This document shows, piece after piece, positions 39,182-48,295 of a stretch of DNA of 64,000 bases. The position numbers and the translations under genes are program-made. The notes beneath the pieces were generated by a model, which ran no database searches, was not told the origin of the DNA, and saw nothing but the letters and a program-made list of their open reading frames with translations. Position 1 is the first letter of the stretch. Each line of letters opens with the position of its first letter. Source of the stretch: DASZTV01 sp035550655 (lineage in GTDB: Bacteria > Actinomycetota > Actinomycetes > JAFAQI01); the NCBI GenBank assembly GCA_035550655.1, contig DASZOU010000030.1, positions 10,327-74,326 of the forward strand, written 5' to 3'.

Positions 39182-39589
39182 GTGCCGCTCTCTGATCACG
39201 AGCAGCGACTGCTCGAGCAGATCGAGCAGGCGCTGTACGACGAGGATCCGAAGTTCGCGCGGCTGTACCGCGCCACCGACGTCCGCAGCCACTACCGCGG
39301 TCGCGTGGTTCGCGCGGTGCTCGGCGTGGTAGCAGGCCTGGGCATGCTCCTCGCCGGCGTCATCACCGTCTTGATTCCGCTCGGGGTCGGTGGGTTCGTC
39401 GTCATGGTCGCCGCGACCTGGTACGGCATCGCGTCCTGGCAGCGGATGACCGGGCACCGAGCCGTGGCCGCGAGCGATGCGCCTCGGGTGAGGCGCCGGA
39501 GTGTCCGCAGCGCCGGGGGCGCGGTGGCGCGGCGTTCGGTCATACAGCGGCTCGAGGACCGTTGGCAGCGCCGGCAGGACGGCCGCTAA
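39182..39589 (+). CDS. DUF3040 membrane protein
   Basis: A 135-residue protein beginning PLSDHEQRLLEQIEQALYDEDPKFA, the hallmark of DUF3040, followed by two hydrophobic helices (VVRAVLGVVAGLGMLLAGVITVLIPLGVGGFVVMVAATWYGI) and a basic tail. The family is common near the mraZ region in actinobacteria; function unknown. GTG at 39182 with GGGAGG upstream. The 103 bp before it hold only a possible TATCCT -10 near 39127. Confidence 0.85.
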   Translation: MPLSDHEQRLLEQIEQALYDEDPKFARLYRATDVRSHYRGRVVRAVLGVVAGLGMLLAGVITVLIPLGVGGFVVMVAATWYGIASWQRMTGHRAVAASDAPRVRRRSVRSAGGAVARRSVIQRLEDRWQRRQDGR

Positions 39590-39661
39590 CAACCGTTCTC
39601 GGGCAGTCGCTTTCGTCACACATTGCGGACTACGCGATCGTTCGCGCCATACGCTTCGGGC

Positions 39662-41185
39662 GTGTTGGGGTCTGACGACACCGCTGAGCTCACCCGCCGC
39701 GTCGGGCTGCGGCTGTGGCGGATCCCGACCGCGCACATCGTGGGTGCGCTGCTCGCCGCCGGCTCCGGTGCGCTGACTGCCGCCAACCTGAAGGGCCAGG
39801 TCGGGTTCACCCGCTACGACGGGATCACGCTCGCGGCGTATCTCGCCGTGACCGGCCCGTTGGGCATGTGGAGCGGGCAGCGCATGTTCCACCGCGCCAC
39901 CGGGTGGCTCGAGGAGCACCGCACGCCCTCGGACGACGAGCTCCGGACGTTGCTGCGACTTCCGGCGCACTACGTGGTGCAAGGCATGATCGGCTGGCTC
40001 GGCGCCGTGATCATCTGGAGCGGCTTGTCGGCGGTGTCGCATCCGTGGCAGAGCACGGTCCGGGTGGCGATGTCGATCTGGCTAGGTGGCCTTGCGACCT
40101 GTGGTCTGACCTATCTGATCGCGGAATGGGCGATCCGGCCGCTCGTGGCGATCGCGCTTGCCGATCGCGCCCTCGACCGGCGGCTTGCGCCGGGGGTGTG
40201 GACCAAGCTGCTGATGTCGTGGGTGGTCGGCGCGGACGTCTTCCTGCTGATGATCGGGCTCACCTTCGTCGGCCGGCCGTCCTCGCAGCCGCCGAGCGCC
40301 GCGGCGATCTGGTTCATCATCGGCGCCGGCTTCGTTGCCGGCACCTTGGTGGTTCACGTCGCTACCCGGTCGCTCGCCACCCCGCTGCTCGAGCTGCGCA
40401 AAGCGGTCCGCCAGGTGCAGCACGGGGAGCTCGACGTCCAGATCCCCGTCGATGACGGCGGCGAGATCGGGATGCTGCAGGCGGGCTTCAACCAGATGGT
40501 GTCCGGCCTTCGCGAACGCGCACTGCTGTCCGACCTGTTCGGCCGTCACGTCGGTGTCGATGTGGCGCGGCAGGCCGTCACTGCAGGAGACGTCGTACTC
40601 GGCGGCGAGCGACGAGAGGTCGGCGTCGTGTTCGTAGACGTGATCGGCTCGACGAAGCTGGCGCAAACCAAGGCGCCGGAGGACGTCGTCGCGTTGCTCA
40701 ACCAGTTCTTCGGCACCGTCGTCCGGGTCGTGTCGAGTGAAGGTGGCTGGGTCAACAAGTTCGAGGGCGACGGCGCACTCGCGGTGTTCGGGGCTCCGGG
40801 CGCGACCGATGACTGCGCGGCGCGTGCCCTGCGGGCGGCGCGCACGCTGCGACGAGAGCTGCTCGCCATCGCGGCGGCGCACCCGGAGCTCGACGCCGCG
40901 ATCGGGGTGTCGGCGGGCGATGTCGTGGCCGGCAACATCGGGGCAGAGGAGCGCTTCGAGTACACGGTCGTCGGGTCGCCGGTCAACGAGGCGGCGCGGC
41001 TCACCGACGAGGCGAAGCGCCGGCTCGGCCGGGTCCTCGCCAGTGACGAGGCCATCGCGCGAGCGGGCGGCGAAGCCGCGTCGTGGCGGGTGCAGCAAGA
41101 GGTGCAGCTTCGCGGCTACGACGACCCGGTCCTCGTGTACGAGCCCGCGGACGCCGCACGCCAACCCGCGGTCGCGGCTCCTTAA
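39662..41185 (+). CDS. Membrane-bound class III adenylate cyclase
   Basis: A 507-residue protein: about six membrane helices (~20-235), a HAMP domain (RSLATPLLELRKAVRQVQHGELDVQIPVDDGGEIGMLQAGFNQM, ~237-285) and a class III cyclase domain (~315-490). The metal Asp is in VGVVFVDVIGSTKLAQ, the purine-selecting Lys in WVNKFEGDGALAVFG with the second Asp, and the transition-state part in AAIGVSAGDVVAGNIGAEERFEYTVVGSPVNEAARL (Asn and Arg). This is the layout of mycobacterial Rv1318c-Rv1320c and Rv3645. GTG 39662 has TACGCT 6 nt upstream (leaderless). Convergent with the transglutaminase gene. Confidence 0.88.
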   Translation: MLGSDDTAELTRRVGLRLWRIPTAHIVGALLAAGSGALTAANLKGQVGFTRYDGITLAAYLAVTGPLGMWSGQRMFHRATGWLEEHRTPSDDELRTLLRLPAHYVVQGMIGWLGAVIIWSGLSAVSHPWQSTVRVAMSIWLGGLATCGLTYLIAEWAIRPLVAIALADRALDRRLAPGVWTKLLMSWVVGADVFLLMIGLTFVGRPSSQPPSAAAIWFIIGAGFVAGTLVVHVATRSLATPLLELRKAVRQVQHGELDVQIPVDDGGEIGMLQAGFNQMVSGLRERALLSDLFGRHVGVDVARQAVTAGDVVLGGERREVGVVFVDVIGSTKLAQTKAPEDVVALLNQFFGTVVRVVSSEGGWVNKFEGDGALAVFGAPGATDDCAARALRAARTLRRELLAIAAAHPELDAAIGVSAGDVVAGNIGAEERFEYTVVGSPVNEAARLTDEAKRRLGRVLASDEAIARAGGEAASWRVQQEVQLRGYDDPVLVYEPADAARQPAVAAP

Positions 41186-41193
41186 GCGCTGGC

Positions 41194-43551
41194 TCAGCCG
41201 GCGCGCCGCGGTCGGCGGGTTTGGCGAGCTCGCCTGGCCGGGCGGACGTCGTCGAGGCTGTCGGCCATCGCCGACCACCACGCACCGACGCGTCGCAGCG
41301 TGGACGGTGGCAAGACCAAGGCCCGCAGGCCTCGCCGGCGTGACTGCCGCCGGCGTAGTGCGGCCCGGATGAGCCGCAGGTCGGCGGCAAGGGTGGCGTC
41401 GGCACTGCCGGGTTGCGCGGCGTAACGATGTTCCTCTTCGGCGAGCGTGAGCCGGCCGAGAGCGGAACGGACGTCGCTGTGCGCCTCGAGCCAGTGCCCG
41501 AGGGCGTACGCAGACTGGCGAGGGGAGCGGTCGTCGTCCCATGGTCCGTCGGCGTCGATCGCGCTGTCGCGCAGCTCGGCCCACGCAGCGGCGGGTGAGG
41601 GACGAGCGCCGTGTAGCTGCAGCATCCGCCGGCGTCGGGTCAGCTGCCGGGTGATCGTCGGGACGAGAAGGGCGAGCAGCAGGAGTGCGCCCACCAGCAG
41701 CCAGGTGGTTGCACCGAACGCGCCCCCGGCGCTGCCGGAGCCGCCGGTTGAGGTCCTGCCGGTGGTGCCGCCCTTGTGGTTTCGGCCCGGCACCGACGGG
41801 TGCTTGACGAGGGTGGGATCGCCCTTTCCCTTGTTGCTCCCGACTTTCGCGCCCCCGTGGTGGTTCGGGATGGCCCGGGCATACGCCGGGGTGACCGTCT
41901 GCCCGTCGCCTCGCGGCGTCGGCTCGAACGGCAGCCAGCCGTACAGCGGGAAGTAGAGCTCCGGCCAGGCGTGCGCGTCGTGCGTCGTGACCAGCCAGTG
42001 GCCGTCGTCCTGCTTGGTGCCGGGCGTGAAGCCCACGGCCACTCGCGACGGGATGCCGGCCAGCCGTGCCATCACTGCCATCGCGGTGGCGTACTGCTGG
42101 CAGAACCCTTCGTGGCTCACCGTCAGGAAGTAGGTGAGTGAGTCGATGTTTCCAGGGGCGAGCGGCGGCGTGGTCGTGTAGGAGAACGGGTTGCTGGTCA
42201 AGAAGCGCTGGATGTCGAGCGCCGCGTCGTACTTGCTGTCGGCTCCGGCGGTGATCTGCCGGGTGAGCTGGCGAACCGCGGTGGTCACGTTCGGTGGCTC
42301 GAGGTCGGCGAGGGGCTGCCCGACTGCTGCCTGCGCCGTGTGCGCGAGCTCCGCCGGCGTCGGGAGGTTCGGTGAGCTGGTCACGGTGTAGCGGAGCGCC
42401 GAGGTCGTGTCGCTCGCCGAGAACGTCGTCGAGGTCACCGGGTCGTAGCGCCAGTCGCCGGTGACGTCGACGGCGGTCGCAACGGTCGGCATCGGAAGCC
42501 ACCGGAACGCGAAGCTGCGCGCGACAGCGGCTCGCGTCGTCACGAGCTGGCTCGACGGCGCGACGACCCCCAGGCCGTTGCTGACGCGCGCGTCGGGCTC
42601 GGCGTTGAGCGACGAAGCGGTGAAGCTTCCCGCGGCGAAACGGTCGAGCGACGTCATCCGCAGGTAGCTCGGCGTCTCTGTGGTCGTCGTGTACGTGAGG
42701 ACCGGGGCGTTGAGGCTGCTGGTCAGGTCATGGTTCACCGACACGATGGGGTCGATCGTCGTGACGCTGCCGCCGCCGCTTCCGTGGCCCCCGCCGCCGC
42801 CGTGACCGCCGAAGCCCGAGTGGATCCCGGGGATCGCGAACGGAATCACAACGCTGATCCCGATCGCTGCGGCGCCCACGCGCCGGCCGAGCGACGCGGG
42901 CGCCGACGGCAGGAGGTTCTCGGCGGACCAGGTCGGTGCGGGCCGCGCGTTGTTCCCGGCGCCCATCGCGGCACCCCAGCGAATGACGCGCTCGCGGTTG
43001 TCGGCGTACAGCAGCATGAGGAAGCCCGCCGCGCCGGGGATGAACGCGGCGAGGTTCACGCCGTGATGGCTGGTGGCGGCGCAGACCGTGAACAGGCCGA
43101 GCAGCGGCAGCCCGGCGAGGGCGGCGCGTCGCAATGTCACCGTCAGCAGGTCCACGACGAGTGCCACGACCGCTACCCCGACAACGGTGATCAGGACGAG
43201 GCCGTGGTGCGTCGGCACCGGCGGCGGCAGCTTGCGGATGTCGGTGAATCCGCTTCGCGCCAGGTGGCTCAACGCCCGCATCGAGGCGCGGTCGGGCACG
43301 AATCCGAGCTTTGCCTGGGCCCGGGCGTAGAGCCACGTCACCCAGATGAGGACGGCAACCGCGGCCGTCAGCGGCTCCAGCACGGAGGGCAGCGGCGACC
43401 ACCGGATCAGCGCGCACGACGCGGCGACGAGGAGGACCGCGATCATCACCGGCAGGAACCATGCGCTGGATGCGAACACCGCGGTCAGCGACAGTGCTGC
43501 GGTCATCGATGCGACCATCGCGTAGCCGGTCAGCCGAAGCGGGCCGCTCAC
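41194..43551 (-). CDS. DUF3488/transglutaminase-like membrane protein
   Basis: A 785-residue protein: eight or so N-terminal membrane helices (residues 1-270), a large extracellular part with the transglutaminase core SHEGFCQQYATAMAVMARLAGIPSRVAVGFTPG (Cys), VTTHDAHAWPELYFPLYGWLPFEPTPRGDG (His and acidic partner), a Gly/Ser/Lys-rich linker, one more helix (TTWLLVGALLLLALLVPTI) and a cytoplasmic DUF4129-like tail. It is the third gene of the MoxR-DUF58-transglutaminase set, known in actinobacteria; the set may assemble or protect envelope proteins, but the task is not defined. GTG start overlaps the DUF58 stop. Confidence 0.87.
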   Translation of the reverse strand: MSGPLRLTGYAMVASMTAALSLTAVFASSAWFLPVMIAVLLVAASCALIRWSPLPSVLEPLTAAVAVLIWVTWLYARAQAKLGFVPDRASMRALSHLARSGFTDIRKLPPPVPTHHGLVLITVVGVAVVALVVDLLTVTLRRAALAGLPLLGLFTVCAATSHHGVNLAAFIPGAAGFLMLLYADNRERVIRWGAAMGAGNNARPAPTWSAENLLPSAPASLGRRVGAAAIGISVVIPFAIPGIHSGFGGHGGGGGHGSGGGSVTTIDPIVSVNHDLTSSLNAPVLTYTTTTETPSYLRMTSLDRFAAGSFTASSLNAEPDARVSNGLGVVAPSSQLVTTRAAVARSFAFRWLPMPTVATAVDVTGDWRYDPVTSTTFSASDTTSALRYTVTSSPNLPTPAELAHTAQAAVGQPLADLEPPNVTTAVRQLTRQITAGADSKYDAALDIQRFLTSNPFSYTTTPPLAPGNIDSLTYFLTVSHEGFCQQYATAMAVMARLAGIPSRVAVGFTPGTKQDDGHWLVTTHDAHAWPELYFPLYGWLPFEPTPRGDGQTVTPAYARAIPNHHGGAKVGSNKGKGDPTLVKHPSVPGRNHKGGTTGRTSTGGSGSAGGAFGATTWLLVGALLLLALLVPTITRQLTRRRRMLQLHGARPSPAAAWAELRDSAIDADGPWDDDRSPRQSAYALGHWLEAHSDVRSALGRLTLAEEEHRYAAQPGSADATLAADLRLIRAALRRRQSRRRGLRALVLPPSTLRRVGAWWSAMADSLDDVRPARRARQTRRPRRAG

Positions 43552-44837
43552 CGCGCGACTGCCTCGGGTTGTGACGGCCGAGAGCTGGCGCCCGTGACCT
43601 GGCCCCACAGCCGGCCGATCGAGTCGCCCCGCCGGACCTCGACCACTCGCCAGCCGGCGCCCGCGAGCATCGCGACCGCACGATCGTGGTCGGTGCTCTG
43701 CGCCGGGGCTGCAGTCGGCGCCCAGGTATCGGTGGCAAGCATGAAGACGATGCCGGTGGAACGGTCCGCCGCGCGCAGCCGCGCGAGCCGCTCGGCGTCG
43801 TCGGCGTGGATGGTGCCGACGATCGCGACGATGAGGCCTCGTCCGCCGGCGCGGCGGGTGGACTCGATGCCGACGTGAAGGCTTTGGCCGTTCGACGGCG
43901 CCAGGGCGGCCAGTACGTCGAGCATCGCGCCGTCGAAGGCCGCGACACCGAGTGCCGAGGAGGACACCTCGCCGCCGGTGTCGGTGACGAGCCGCACATC
44001 GAACCCACGCTGCGCGAGGTGCCGGCTGATCGACGCCGCGGCCGAGATGGCCCATTCCAGCGAGGACGCCGGGCCCTCGCCGCGATGGGCGACGAGCCGT
44101 GCGTCGAGCAGTACCGCGGCGCGGCTCTCCCAGGGCTGCTCCTCGCGGCGGACGGTGAGCTCCCCGCGGCGGGCGGTGGTCCGCCAGTGGATGCGGCGCA
44201 GGTCGTCACCTTGCCGGTACTCCCGCGTCGCGATGTCGTCGTCGCCGTGAGTCGACACTGCCCGGCTGGTGCTCTGCCCGGCACCACCCCACTCACCGCG
44301 CAGCGCGGTGTCAGGCAATGTCTCGACGTGGGGCGTGACGACGAGGGTGTCGACGGCGGTGAAGGCGCGCGGCAGCTCGCACAACCCGAACGGGTCGAGC
44401 AACCTGACCGTCAGCGGTCCGACGTTGTACCGGCCGCGGGCCTCGCCGCTGATGTGGTAGCCGACATCGATGGGCCGCCGCGGGGCGAGCCGCTCGACCA
44501 CGACGCGCGGCCGGCCGCCGAGCAGGTACGGAATGGTGTCCTCGACGAGCAGCAGACCGGTGGGCAGCCGGGACACGTTCTCGATCCGCAGGACGGCGCG
44601 GGCTCGGCTGCCTGCCTCGAGCCGCGCCGGCTCCAGGCGACGGGTGCAGGTGAGCCGGAACCGGGTGCGTACGACGAACAGCGCCGCGACCATCGGGAGG
44701 GCGAGCAACAGCAGGCCGAGCCGGAGCAGGTCGGATTCCTTCAGCACTGCGCCCGCCAACGCGGCGGTCGAGCCAGCCGCGAGTGTGCACCGGCCCCGCA
44801 GGGTCAGGGAGCGCAGTGCGAGCCGAACCGCGTTCAT
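43548..44837 (-). CDS. DUF58 protein (vWA-like)
   Basis: A 429-residue protein with two N-terminal hydrophobic segments (~15-55), a beta-rich middle (RLTCTRRLEPARLEAGSRARAVLRIENVSRLPTGLLLVEDTIP...VGPLTVRLLDPFGL) and the DUF58 signature DDDIATREYRQGDDLRRIHWRTTARRGELTVRREEQP, followed by a vWA-like domain. Usually works with a MoxR AAA ATPase, as here. ATG at 44837, 31 bp after the MoxR stop. Confidence 0.9.
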   Translation of the reverse strand: MNAVRLALRSLTLRGRCTLAAGSTAALAGAVLKESDLLRLGLLLLALPMVAALFVVRTRFRLTCTRRLEPARLEAGSRARAVLRIENVSRLPTGLLLVEDTIPYLLGGRPRVVVERLAPRRPIDVGYHISGEARGRYNVGPLTVRLLDPFGLCELPRAFTAVDTLVVTPHVETLPDTALRGEWGGAGQSTSRAVSTHGDDDIATREYRQGDDLRRIHWRTTARRGELTVRREEQPWESRAAVLLDARLVAHRGEGPASSLEWAISAAASISRHLAQRGFDVRLVTDTGGEVSSSALGVAAFDGAMLDVLAALAPSNGQSLHVGIESTRRAGGRGLIVAIVGTIHADDAERLARLRAADRSTGIVFMLATDTWAPTAAPAQSTDHDRAVAMLAGAGWRVVEVRRGDSIGRLWGQVTGASSRPSQPEAVAR

Positions 44838-44868
44838 GAGGCTGGGACGTTCCTCATCGGGAGTTGGT

Positions 44869-45900
<1,032 letters not shown>

Positions 45901-45993
45901 CGCGCGCCTCCTTGCTGCTTCCGACCCAGTCCGAGCGCCAAGTGTGTCACAGCGCCGGTGGGCGTTGAGTGGAGCGAATTAGGCCTGTTGTGG

Positions 45994-46021
45994 TTGACAG
46001 AGGAGCAAAGTGGAGTAGCGT
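45994..46021 (+). promoter_or_regulatory. mraZ (dcw cluster) promoter
   Basis: A consensus TTGACA (45994-45999), 16-bp spacer and TAGCGT (46016-46021). The predicted start near 46028-46030 gives a ~63-nt leader ending in GGAGG (46081-46085) before the mraZ GTG at 46092. This is the strongest sigma-70-type promoter I see in the window and probably drives much of the cluster. Confidence 0.75.
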
Positions 46022-46035
46022 GGCGCGCTATGGGG
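46011..46035 (+). promoter_or_regulatory. MraZ operator: three TGGNG repeats at 10-bp steps
   Basis: TGGAG (46011), TGGCG (46021) and TGGGG (46031) stand exactly 10 bp apart, overlapping the -10 and the start site. MraZ is known in other bacteria to bind TGGGN-N5 direct repeats at its own promoter. A further AGTGGAG copy is at 45968. Autorepression is the likely outcome. Confidence 0.65.
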
Positions 46036-46091
46036 AGCGAGGTGGAGAGTTCACCCGCACCGCAGGCGCAGCCGAGTCGGGGAGGTGGGGC

Positions 46092-46523
46092 GTGTTCCTC
46101 GGCACCTTCACGCCCCGTCTCGACGAGAAGGGCCGGCTCTTCCTGCCGGCCAAGTTCCGTGACGAGCTCGCGGCGGGCCTCGTGATCGCCCCCGGCCAGG
46201 AGCGATGCCTGCGGGTTTTCCCGATGGCGGAGTGGGTGCGGGTGACCGAGCGCGCGCGGGAGGCGCCTATGGCGCTGCGCGAGACCCGCGACTTCCACCG
46301 GATGGCGTTCGGCGACGCGCACGACGAGGTGCCGGACCGCCAGGGCCGGGTCACGGTGCCGCAGGCACTTCGCGAGTACGCCGGGCTGACTCGGGACTGT
46401 GCCGTGGTCGGCCTCAACAGCTACCTCGAGATCTGGGACGAGGCGGCGTGGCGCGACTACCACGCCGGCCAGCGCGAGGCCTATTCCTCTCTGTCCGAGA
46501 CGGAGGTGCCCGGCATCTTCTGA
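46092..46523 (+). CDS. mraZ: Transcriptional regulator MraZ
   Basis: A 143-residue protein with two AbrB-like MraZ half-domains: FLGTFTPRLDEKGRLFLPAKFRDEL (DxxGR...PxxxR signature) and HDEVPDRQGRVTVPQALREYAGL. It binds direct repeats upstream of its own gene and controls the division and cell-wall cluster. GTG at 46092 with GGAGG 6 nt upstream; the longer open frame 5' of it is the leader. Its typical length is about 143, as here. Confidence 0.95.
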   Translation: MFLGTFTPRLDEKGRLFLPAKFRDELAAGLVIAPGQERCLRVFPMAEWVRVTERAREAPMALRETRDFHRMAFGDAHDEVPDRQGRVTVPQALREYAGLTRDCAVVGLNSYLEIWDEAAWRDYHAGQREAYSSLSETEVPGIF

Positions 46524-46566
46524 CCCCCCGAGACCGCCCCGCCGGTTTCGCCCACCCGCCAACCCG

Positions 46567-46650
46567 GGTGTGTGTCGTGGCCCCTGCCGACGACCCCTGA
46601 GATCACTTCCCCGGTCTCAGGCGTCGACGGCGGGGACCAGGCCACACACC
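46567..46650 (+). other. Long imperfect hairpin between mraZ and rsmH
   Basis: In the 175-bp gap four nested pairing blocks face each other: GGTGTGTG (46567-46574)/CACACACC (46643-46650); TGGCCCC (46578-46584)/GGGG-CCA (46632-46639, one bulge); GCCGACGAC (46586-46594)/GTCGACGGC (46623-46631, one mismatch); CCTGAGA (46596-46602)/TCTCAGG (46615-46621), with a 12-nt loop. About 30 base pairs in all. No U tract follows, so it is not a plain terminator; a regulatory or processing structure is possible. Confidence 0.6.
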
Positions 46651-46698
46651 GACGTCCCCGATCCCGCCCAGCCGACACCGACTTCGCGAAAGGACGTC

Positions 46699-47664
46699 AT
46701 GACCAGCCCCGCCGCCGGAGCCGACCAGCACGTTCCCGTCCTGCTGGACCGGGTGCTCGAGCTGCTCGAGCCGGTCGCGACAGGTGCCGGTGCCGTCGTC
46801 GTCGACGCCACCATCGGGCTCGGCGGCCACACCGCCGCCCTGCTCGAGCGTCATCCGGACCTGCACCTGATCGGCATCGACCGTGATCCGGCCGCGCTCG
46901 CCCACACCCAGCGCCGGCTGGCGGCTCATCTGGACCGCGTCCGGCTCGTCCACGGCGTGTACGACACGCTGCCGCAGATCCTCGAGGCAGCCGAGGTCGA
47001 GCACGTCGACGGGGTCCTGTTCGACCTGGGTGTCTCGTCGATGCAGCTCGACGACGACGACCGCGGCTTCGCCTACTCCCGGGACACCTCGCTCGACATG
47101 CGCATGGACCCGACCCGGGGGCCTTCGGCGGCGGAGATCGTGAACAGCTACTCAGCGGCGGAGCTGGCACGTGTGCTGCGGGAGTACGGCGAAGAGCGGT
47201 TCGCCCGGCGGATCGCGGACGCCATCGTCCGTGAGCGGGCTGCGCACCCCGTGACGTCGTCGGCTCGGCTGGCCGAGCTGGTGCGGGATGCGGTGCCGGC
47301 CGCGACGCGGCGAACCGGCGGCAACCCCGCGAAGCGGACGTTCCAGGCATTGCGGATCGAGGTCAACGACGAGCTGGGGGTGCTCGAGCGGGCGCTGCCG
47401 GCGGCGGTCACCGCGCTGCGGGTCGGCGGCCGGCTCGTGGTGCTCGCCTACCAGTCCCTCGAAGACCGCATCGTGAAGCGAACCTTCGCGGCCGGTGCGA
47501 GCGTCACCGCCCCCGTCGACCTTCCGGTGGTCCCTGAGCATGACCAGCCGCAGCTGAAGCTGCTGACCCGCGGCGCCGAGCAGGCCACCGAGGCAGAGAT
47601 CGCAGCGAACCCCCGCGCCGCCTCGGTCCGGCTGCGCGCCGTCGAAAGAGTGAGGGCAGCATGA
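46699..47664 (+). CDS. rsmH: 16S rRNA (cytosine1402-N4)-methyltransferase RsmH
   Basis: Methylates C1402 of 16S rRNA. The 321-residue protein has HVPVLLDRVLELL, VVVDATIGLGGHTAALLERHPDLHLIGIDRDPAAL (SAM site), GVLFDLGVSSMQLDDDDRGFAYSRDTSLDMRMDP, ARRTGGNPAKRTFQALRIEVNDEL-like block (TRRTGGNPAKRTFQALRIEVNDELG) and GGRLVVLAYQSLEDRIVKRTF. ATG 46699 follows AAAGGA. Formerly called MraW; second gene of the cluster. Confidence 0.95.
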   Translation: MTSPAAGADQHVPVLLDRVLELLEPVATGAGAVVVDATIGLGGHTAALLERHPDLHLIGIDRDPAALAHTQRRLAAHLDRVRLVHGVYDTLPQILEAAEVEHVDGVLFDLGVSSMQLDDDDRGFAYSRDTSLDMRMDPTRGPSAAEIVNSYSAAELARVLREYGEERFARRIADAIVRERAAHPVTSSARLAELVRDAVPAATRRTGGNPAKRTFQALRIEVNDELGVLERALPAAVTALRVGGRLVVLAYQSLEDRIVKRTFAAGASVTAPVDLPVVPEHDQPQLKLLTRGAEQATEAEIAANPRAASVRLRAVERVRAA

Positions 47665-47717
47665 GTCGGCCAAGCCAGCACCGCTCCTGGGTGACGGGTG
47701 GGGTGGTCGACAAATGA
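47661..47717 (+). CDS. Possible 18-codon coupling ORF
   Basis: An ATG at 47661 overlaps the rsmH stop (ATGA), and the frame runs to a TGA at 47715-47717 that overlaps the ftsL ATG at 47714 (ATGA again), giving MSRPSQHRSWVTGGVVDK. It bridges the 49-bp gap so that ribosomes could pass from rsmH to ftsL. Without conservation data it may be chance. Confidence 0.35.
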   Translation: MSRPSQHRSWVTGGVVDK

Positions 47718-48295
47718 GCGCGACCAGTGCCGTCGTCCGCAAGCCACTGCCGGTTCGGGCCGGGTCGCGCCCCCGGTCACGACCGCGGCTCGTCATCGTC
47801 CCGGCGGGGCGGGTCGTCAGCCGGACGCCGTTCGTCGTGCTCGTCGGTGCGCTGCTGCTCGCCGGCCTCATCTCGCTGCTGATGCTCCACACGCTTGCCG
47901 CGCAGGACTCGTTCCGGCAGACCTCGTTGCAGCAGCGGCTCGCGAACCTCACCGACACCGAGCAGCGGCTCGAGCAGCAGGTCCAGCTCGACTCGGCGCC
48001 GGCCGCACTGCGCGCGCGCGCCAAGGCGCTCGGAATGGTCCCGTCGGTGATCACCGGCTATCACCAGCGCGCCAACGGCCGGATCGTCGCGCATGAGGTC
48101 GCCGCGACCGGAGTCAGCACTACCGCGACCACAACCACGGCGGCGCCGACCACAACGACAACCACGAACACCGCGGCGAAGACCAAGACCGCGACCACGA
48201 CAGCAACGACGACCCCGACGACGGCCAAGCAGCCGGCCGCCACAGCGGGCGGCGGCCTGACGGCGAAGCACCACCACCGGACCAGCACGCGATGA
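47714..48295 (+). CDS. ftsL: FtsL-like division protein with Thr-rich tail
   Basis: A 193-residue bitopic protein: basic cytoplasmic N-terminus (~1-35), one membrane helix (TPFVVLVGALLLAGLISLLMLHTLA, ~38-62), a short coiled coil (QTSLQQRLANLTDTEQRLEQQVQLDSAPAALRARAKALGMV, ~70-110) and an external tail very rich in Thr and Ala (~130-175). Size, order and position between rsmH and ftsI identify FtsL, part of the FtsQLB-type divisome scaffold, although sequence similarity in this family is low. The tail is longer than the usual FtsL end. Its stop overlaps the ftsI start. Confidence 0.82.
   Translation: MSATSAVVRKPLPVRAGSRPRSRPRLVIVPAGRVVSRTPFVVLVGALLLAGLISLLMLHTLAAQDSFRQTSLQQRLANLTDTEQRLEQQVQLDSAPAALRARAKALGMVPSVITGYHQRANGRIVAHEVAATGVSTTATTTTAAPTTTTTTNTAAKTKTATTTATTTPTTAKQPAATAGGGLTAKHHHRTSTR

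Noticed and set aside
40082..42502. 806-codon minus-strand frame
   Set aside because: Covers the adenylate cyclase and transglutaminase genes in another frame; both of those have clear motifs.
41194..44055. Longer N-terminus for the transglutaminase protein
   Set aside because: The extra 168 codons overlap DUF58 in another frame; the GTG at 43551 overlaps the DUF58 stop and opens with a membrane helix.
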